This document shows positions 6,290 to 10,568 of a stretch of DNA of 10,568 nucleotides, in pieces. Position 1 is the first letter of the stretch. Each line of letters starts with the position of its first letter. The notes under the pieces are model-generated. The model was given only the letters and a program-made list of their open reading frames with translations. It did not search any database and was not told the DNA's origin. Source of the stretch: Acidobacteriota bacterium (GTDB lineage Bacteria; Acidobacteriota; Terriglobia; Terriglobales; Acidobacteriaceae); the NCBI GenBank assembly GCA_003224785.1, contig QHZV01000081.1, positions 1 to 10,568 of the forward strand. The letters run 5' to 3'. A program made the position numbers and the translations under genes.

Positions 6290-6913
6290 ATGGGCACTGC
6301 AAATTCTTCTCCATCAACATCGGGCCACGGAACTGCTGCGGCACCCGCACGCGAGGTCCTTCGCCATGCGCTGGAGTCTGCGCCGGTTGCGCATCACGTT
6401 GGCTATGGTCTTCCCTGCTCCAAGTGCAAGACGTATTACACCGCCGACCTTCAACTGTGCCCGGTATGCAAGAGTCCGCAGCGAGTCTCGCCTTTGGAGC
6501 CGGTTAATGCGGTCGCGCCAGCCGAACAACTGCCCGATCCCGCACAGCTCGAGCAAGAACGCGAACGCTTTCTACAGGATTTCAATTCGCAAGTCGTAGC
6601 CACATCGCTTCCTGCCGATTCGCCAACTCCGGCAATGCATTGCAACCGGCACGAAAATCATCTCAACTCGCCCGAGGCCGCGAGCATTTGCCAGGACTGC
6701 TACGATCAGCTTCAGGAGCGCATTGACGTGCTCGAAGCCGCCATGCACATGGATCTGCACGAAGCCGCGCAGATCGTGTACGACGCAGTCTGGTCAGATC
6801 CATCCGATCCCAGTAAGACCTATCAGAACGCAGCCCAGGCAATACTCGTTGAATTGCGCCGTCGGTCGGCGATAACGCAAGTCTTTGGCCAGCTTCAACC
6901 GCCCTTGAACTAG
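6290..6913 (+). CDS. Hypothetical protein with two Cys/His zinc-binding clusters
   Basis: A 207-residue soluble protein without signal peptide. Two probable metal sites are visible: a zinc-ribbon-like CxxC...CxxC at C43, C46, C57 and C60 (CSKCKTYYTADLQLCPVC), and a B-box-like cluster at C118, H121 or H124, C134 and C137. An acidic Pro/Ala/Gln/Glu linker (about 62-110) separates them. Residues 138-205 are helical (ERIDVLEAAMHMDLHEAAQ, then AAQAILVELRRRSAI). The first ATG in this frame with a plausible ribosome site (GGGA four bases before it) is at 6290; an overlapping frame starting at 6244 ends earlier and is a shadow. It is 80 bases after the TPR gene and 93 before the cyclase, all on the same strand, so the three may share transcripts. 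I do not recognise the full-length family. Zinc binding is inferred from cysteine spacing; nucleic-acid or protein binding is possible. Confidence 0.8.
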   Translation: MGTANSSPSTSGHGTAAAPAREVLRHALESAPVAHHVGYGLPCSKCKTYYTADLQLCPVCKSPQRVSPLEPVNAVAPAEQLPDPAQLEQERERFLQDFNSQVVATSLPADSPTPAMHCNRHENHLNSPEAASICQDCYDQLQERIDVLEAAMHMDLHEAAQIVYDAVWSDPSDPSKTYQNAAQAILVELRRRSAITQVFGQLQPPLN

Positions 6914-7006
6914 CCCTGCGCTCCATCGTTACGCGTGCTGACCGCGGAGTAAACACATATTACCTTCGTACACAGACTTGCGGTCTCCCTTGTGTGATCA
7001 TTTCGC

Positions 7007-10000
7007 ATGACCTTAAGAGTCCCACGGCGCCTTGCCGCGTCGCTGGCACTGTTATGCGTTCTTGCGGGCTGTAAGCATGCGCAAGAGCGGTCCGTGCCGC
7101 TTTCTGAAGTCGTCAAAGCGAGCCAGGCCTCGCGCGGCACGCGAATCCAAACCGCAGCAGTTGCAACCTATAGCGATCCTGAATGGCGCGTCCTGTTCGT
7201 GCAGGACCAGGCCGTCGGCATGTTTTTGTGGGCCCCGCCAAATTCAAAAATCGCAGCGGGAGACAAACTTCAGATCGTCGGCAATATTACGTCGCAGGGA
7301 GAGCTCGAACAATCCAGCTTTCATATTGTGAGCAGGAACAATCCGCTGCCCGCACCGGTGTCGGTGAAAGATTACTCAGTCCTGCCCGCTTTTTTCTCGC
7401 AATTTGTTGAGGTGTCGGGCACCGTCCGCTGGGCAGGAAATAAAAACGGGCGTCAAGCGTTACAGATTGCAACCGGAAGAGACGAGTTACCCGTGTACTT
7501 CTTCCAGGCGCTTGCTCAAGATCTGCCCGTAGTGGGTTCAATAGTCGCCATTGATGGCGTGGCAGCCGCCGACTTCGACGGAAAGGGAAATTTCCGTGGC
7601 GCTAAAATCTTCAGCCCGTCCGCACAACAGATTCATATTTTGAAATCAGGCCCGGTGGACCCATTCTCCACTCCGCTAAGCCGTTTAGCAGAATTGAACA
7701 ATCTCGCGCCGGGAGCGCTGGTGCACGTCACCGGCGCGATCGCGACTGCGCCATCGCTTTCTGTGAGTGATGGCGTCACTTCAATGCCCATCAACCTTGC
7801 CAACTCCACTCCGCCGACACCCGGAATATCAGACATTGTTGGATTCTGGACCGGCGAGGCAATTACGAACGCGTCGGCGCGGCCCATGAGCCAACTGCTG
7901 GCTAAAAATGGCGACATCGTTCATCTGGCGGACTTGAAGCATTTGACTGTGTCCGCCGCATCCGCCGAACGCCCCGTCACAGTGCGTGCTGTAGTCACCT
8001 ATGCCGACCGCGATTGGGGTCTGCTGTTCGTACAAGACGAATCTGCCGCCGCTTACGTGGACTTTCACAACATTGGCATCCAACTGAAGCCGGGCGATGT
8101 GGTGGACATCTCCGGAGTCAGCGGCGCCGGTGGATACGCTCCGCAAATAGATAGGCCTCGTATCCGATTCGTGCGCCAGGGCGCACTTCCCGTGCCGATA
8201 GAAATGAACCTGTTCCAGCGGAACATGGCCGACGCGGACTCGTCATGGTGTCACCTTCGCGGTGTCGTCCACACCGCTCGAGAGGTAGATGGAAGGACAA
8301 TTCTTGAACTTGGAGTTGGTACATCGGATGTAAGTATTACCTTGCCGGTGCCCATACACGGCGAGCAACTGCTGGACCGCGAAGTTTCAGCGACAGGTGT
8401 ATTCGGCGTGGTGTTCAACGATCGGAGACAGGCAATCGGCCATCAGATATTTGTGCCTTCGCCACAGTTTTTGAAAGTAATGGATTCGCCGACGGCGCAG
8501 GCCGATCCGGTCACCATTATTTCGCTGCAGCGATACAGTCCCAACACCGATGAGCGCCACAGCGTCACCATCAACGGCACCGTCGTTTTGAAGTCGGACG
8601 AAAATACGATTTTCATTCAAGACAGCACCGCGGGCATTCAAGTTCGCAGCGCCGGGCCCCTCAATGTTGCAGACGGCCACCGCGTTTCGGTCCGCGGCTT
8701 CGCTACGAACGGCGAGTATGCTCCGCTCCTGCAGCACAGCATCATTATCTCGGACGCTCGGGGAAAGCTTCCCGATCCGTATTCGATAACGGCCAAGTCC
8801 GCTCTCGAGGGACACTATGACTCCGAATATGTGAGTATGAGGGCCAATCTAACAGCGGTTCGTTCTTCGCCAAACGGCACCGTCCTCGTCCTCAACGACA
8901 ATGGCACTCTGTTCGAAGCCTTTGGGCCGGCCAGCGACACGCTGAACTCCATGCTGCCCGGAAGCGAGTTAGAAATTCGCGGCATTTGCCGCGTACAGGT
9001 GGACCGCACTCGCTACTCTGTTGGTGGCTTCAATTTGCTATTCGATTCCGGGCGATCGGTTTCCGTGTTGCAAAGCGGCCCCTGGTGGGACGCGCGCAAG
9101 ATCAGTTGGGCGCTGCTCGCGGTCGCTCTCGTTGCTACCTTGTCATCGCTCTGGATCATCCTGCTGCGGCAACAAGTCGACACTAAGACACGCGAGCTGC
9201 AATCTTCAGTACAGGCAAAGCGCAAGGCACAGCGTTTTGATGTCGCTCGAAACCAGGTATTGGAGGCGATTGCGCGCAACGCGCCGCCGCCGGAGAGTAT
9301 GGAGCGCTTGGCATTCGCGGTCCAGGAGCAAATCGAGGGTTCAATCTGCGCCATTGCCATGTCTCCGGATGTCAAATCGTTTCTTGATGGCAAACCATCC
9401 GCAGTCTTGATTGCTCCCAATTTGAGTGAGGATCTGCAACGCCACATATTGCCGGTACTCTCCAAAGTGCTTGTTAACGCAAGTGAAGGAACCGGGCCGC
9501 TCGAAAACGACACCGATGTGATGGCGAATGTGCTGGAAACGGCGAAACAGGCCGGCGTGACTTTCTGCAGTGCTGATGTCGCGGTCGCATTCTCCGGCGC
9601 GGGCGAACTCGCAGGACTCGTCATGGTTTTCTTCCAGGACACGCTGCCAGCCGACCCCGACAACGTAACCCGGGTTTTGCAGTCGGCTTCGCGGCTGGTC
9701 TCGCTAACCCGCGATCACTGGCACATGCACGAGCGATTGGTCTTTGACGCCCGGCACGATCCACTCACTGGCTTGCCGAACCGTAATGTCGCCGAGGACC
9801 GCCTGGAACAGGCGCTCGCCCGTGCCCAGCGCCGCCGACAGATGTTTGCCATTTTCGTGATTGACCTCGATGGTTTTAAAGCAGTCAACGACAACTTCGG
9901 GCACCACGCCGGCGATGAACTGTTGCGCCTGGCCGCGGCACGCCTGCGAGGCCGTATCCGCCACTCCGATACGCTTTCAAGAATTGGCGGCGATGAGTTC

Positions 10001-10291
10001 CTCGCCATCATTGAAGATTGCGCCAGCGATTCTGCCGCTCAGTCTGTAGGCGAGTCCCTGGTTGCGAGTCTTCAGGAATCTTTCAACGTGGACGCTAAAC
10101 CAGTTTCGATTTCCGGCAGCGTCGGAATTGCCATGTACCCAATCGACGGCAAAAATGCCGCCGAACTCAAGCGAAACGCCGATCAGGCAATGTATCGAGC
10201 CAAAGCCAGCGGCAGGGGCAGGATTTGTTTCTGGTCTGCAGAGCCGGTAGCGGCAAAAAAAGCTAACCTGGCATCCTCGACTTTGGGTTAG
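7007..10291 (+). CDS. Membrane diguanylate cyclase with periplasmic OB-like repeats, GAF-like and GGDEF domains
   Basis: A 1094-residue sensor that likely makes cyclic di-GMP from two GTP. Residues 1-22 form a lipoprotein signal with lipobox LAGC (C22). Residues about 44-685 hold beta-rich OB-fold-like repeats; the recurring F-V/I-Q-D turn occurs at 64-67, 341-344 and 536-539, each followed by a GD-V-G pattern, the layout of the sensor found on acidobacterial kinases. A membrane helix lies at about 699-720 (SWALLAVALVATLSSLWIILL), then a short coiled stretch (725-745), a GAF-like region (about 745-905), and GGDEF from about 908. The DPLTGLPNR motif is at 918-926, metal residue D953, the signature GGDEF at 994-998, and an inhibitory RxxD site at 985-988, five residues before GGDEF. 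No EAL domain is present. No Shine-Dalgarno is evident, but a TGA sits four codons upstream, fixing ATG 7007. It ends at a terminator. The ligand sensed is unknown. Confidence 0.93.
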   Translation: MTLRVPRRLAASLALLCVLAGCKHAQERSVPLSEVVKASQASRGTRIQTAAVATYSDPEWRVLFVQDQAVGMFLWAPPNSKIAAGDKLQIVGNITSQGELEQSSFHIVSRNNPLPAPVSVKDYSVLPAFFSQFVEVSGTVRWAGNKNGRQALQIATGRDELPVYFFQALAQDLPVVGSIVAIDGVAAADFDGKGNFRGAKIFSPSAQQIHILKSGPVDPFSTPLSRLAELNNLAPGALVHVTGAIATAPSLSVSDGVTSMPINLANSTPPTPGISDIVGFWTGEAITNASARPMSQLLAKNGDIVHLADLKHLTVSAASAERPVTVRAVVTYADRDWGLLFVQDESAAAYVDFHNIGIQLKPGDVVDISGVSGAGGYAPQIDRPRIRFVRQGALPVPIEMNLFQRNMADADSSWCHLRGVVHTAREVDGRTILELGVGTSDVSITLPVPIHGEQLLDREVSATGVFGVVFNDRRQAIGHQIFVPSPQFLKVMDSPTAQADPVTIISLQRYSPNTDERHSVTINGTVVLKSDENTIFIQDSTAGIQVRSAGPLNVADGHRVSVRGFATNGEYAPLLQHSIIISDARGKLPDPYSITAKSALEGHYDSEYVSMRANLTAVRSSPNGTVLVLNDNGTLFEAFGPASDTLNSMLPGSELEIRGICRVQVDRTRYSVGGFNLLFDSGRSVSVLQSGPWWDARKISWALLAVALVATLSSLWIILLRQQVDTKTRELQSSVQAKRKAQRFDVARNQVLEAIARNAPPPESMERLAFAVQEQIEGSICAIAMSPDVKSFLDGKPSAVLIAPNLSEDLQRHILPVLSKVLVNASEGTGPLENDTDVMANVLETAKQAGVTFCSADVAVAFSGAGELAGLVMVFFQDTLPADPDNVTRVLQSASRLVSLTRDHWHMHERLVFDARHDPLTGLPNRNVAEDRLEQALARAQRRRQMFAIFVIDLDGFKAVNDNFGHHAGDELLRLAAARLRGRIRHSDTLSRIGGDEFLAIIEDCASDSAAQSVGESLVASLQESFNVDAKPVSISGSVGIAMYPIDGKNAAELKRNADQAMYRAKASGRGRICFWSAEPVAAKKANLASSTLG

Positions 10292-10319
10292 GAGCGTCCC
10301 TGGCAGTTCCCAATGGAGT

Positions 10320-10355
10320 GCCCCACTTCTCGCTTTTCGAGAAGCGGGGCCTTTT
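10320..10355 (+). terminator. Intrinsic terminator after the diguanylate cyclase
   Basis: GCCCC (10320-10324), one mismatch, then CTTCTCG (10326-10332) pair with CGAGAAG (10338-10344), one mismatch, and GGGGC (10346-10350) around the loop CTTTT. CTTTT follows at 10351-10355. The stem starts 28 bases after the cyclase stop and is the only strong terminator seen. The left flank has no matching A-run, so it mainly serves the plus strand, though the hairpin may also affect the convergent glutamate dehydrogenase mRNA. Confidence 0.88.
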
Positions 10356-10370
10356 CGTTCCGACACGTCT

Positions 10371-10568
10371 TTACGGCCAGATGCCGCGAGTACGCATGGC
10401 ATTGGCGACGCGATCAATCGCCAGGATGTAGGCACCGGTCCTCAGCTCCACGCTGTACTTAGTCGCTGTTGCGTGGACATCGGCAAATGCTTTCGTCATG
10501 ACGCGCTCCAAACGACGGTTGACGTCGTCTTCATCCCAGAACAGCTCCTGCAGGTCTTGCACCCACTC
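10371..10568 (-). CDS. gdhA: Glutamate dehydrogenase, C-terminal part (runs off the window)
   Basis: The frame is open to the right edge and codes for the last 65 residues of a Glu/Leu/Phe/Val dehydrogenase. It reads EWVQDLQELFWDEDDVNRRL, then an RVMTKAFADV helix, then LRTGAYILAIDRVANAMRTRGIWP before the TAA at 10373-10371. EWVQ followed by a W and acidic-V helix, and the R-T/A-AY...RG(I/W) ending, are characteristic of glutamate dehydrogenases, which interconvert glutamate and 2-oxoglutarate plus ammonia in the cytoplasm. The catalytic and cofactor-binding parts are outside the window, so coenzyme preference cannot be judged. The start is off the right edge; the apparent GTG at 10562 is internal. 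It converges on the cyclase with the terminator between them. Confidence 0.93.
   Translation of the reverse strand, partial: EWVQDLQELFWDEDDVNRRLERVMTKAFADVHATATKYSVELRTGAYILAIDRVANAMRTRGIWP

Noticed and set aside
6244..6507. Overlapping frame at the start of the finger-protein gene
   Set aside because: Its cysteines come from an out-of-frame reading of the same region; the frame starting at 6290 has the properly spaced CxxC pairs and continues to 6913.
6950..7000. Possible c-di-GMP riboswitch or hairpin before the cyclase
   Set aside because: Only weak, bulged pairing (ACACA with TGTGT, GAC with GTC) is present and no riboswitch core could be matched.
9013..9663. Minus-strand 216-codon frame within the cyclase gene
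   Set aside because: It lies wholly inside a long gene with recognisable domains and is Ser/Thr-rich in the manner of antisense frames of GC-rich genes.

Overview
The window looks like ordinary chromosome from a Gram-negative, probably acidobacterial, bacterium. This is inferred from a GC content in the high fifties, a periplasmic repeat sensor of the kind common on acidobacterial signalling proteins, and the relatedness of several hypothetical proteins. No insertion sequence, phage gene, CRISPR array or rRNA was seen.

Layout, left to right. Bases 22-70 hold the 3' half of a proline tRNA with anticodon CGG; its 5' side and T loop do not look functional, so it may be an integration scar or tRNA pseudogene. 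nagA (181-1335, +), an amino-sugar catabolic enzyme, follows. A block of minus-strand genes comes next: an unrecognised 125-residue protein (1355-1732), a short-chain-dehydrogenase-like NAD(P)-binding protein (1842-2507), an exported PQQ-type glucose/sorbosone dehydrogenase propeller (2642-3880), a 67-residue acidic protein (3969-4172) and tatA (4337-4546). Across a 180-base divergent spacer lies a plus-strand group: an exported TPR protein (4746-6209), a cytoplasmic protein with two zinc-finger-like cysteine clusters (6290-6913), and a 1094-residue membrane-anchored diguanylate cyclase (7007-10291). A strong intrinsic terminator (10320-10355) ends this group, and the C-terminal end of a glutamate dehydrogenase gene (10371 to the right edge, -) converges on it.

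Functional links are loose. nagA and glutamate dehydrogenase are nitrogen/carbon housekeeping. tatA supplies protein export, but the exported dehydrogenase nearby has no visible twin-arginine signal. The cyclase is the most distinctive gene: a lipoprotein-like N-terminus, three OB-fold-like repeat pairs in the periplasm, one membrane helix, a GAF-like region, and a catalytically intact GGDEF domain with an inhibitory c-di-GMP site. No clearly new multi-gene system was identified. The points most worth checking are the tRNA fragment, the cyclase architecture, an apparent in-frame loss inside the dehydrogenase propeller, and the two-finger protein placed between the TPR gene and the cyclase.
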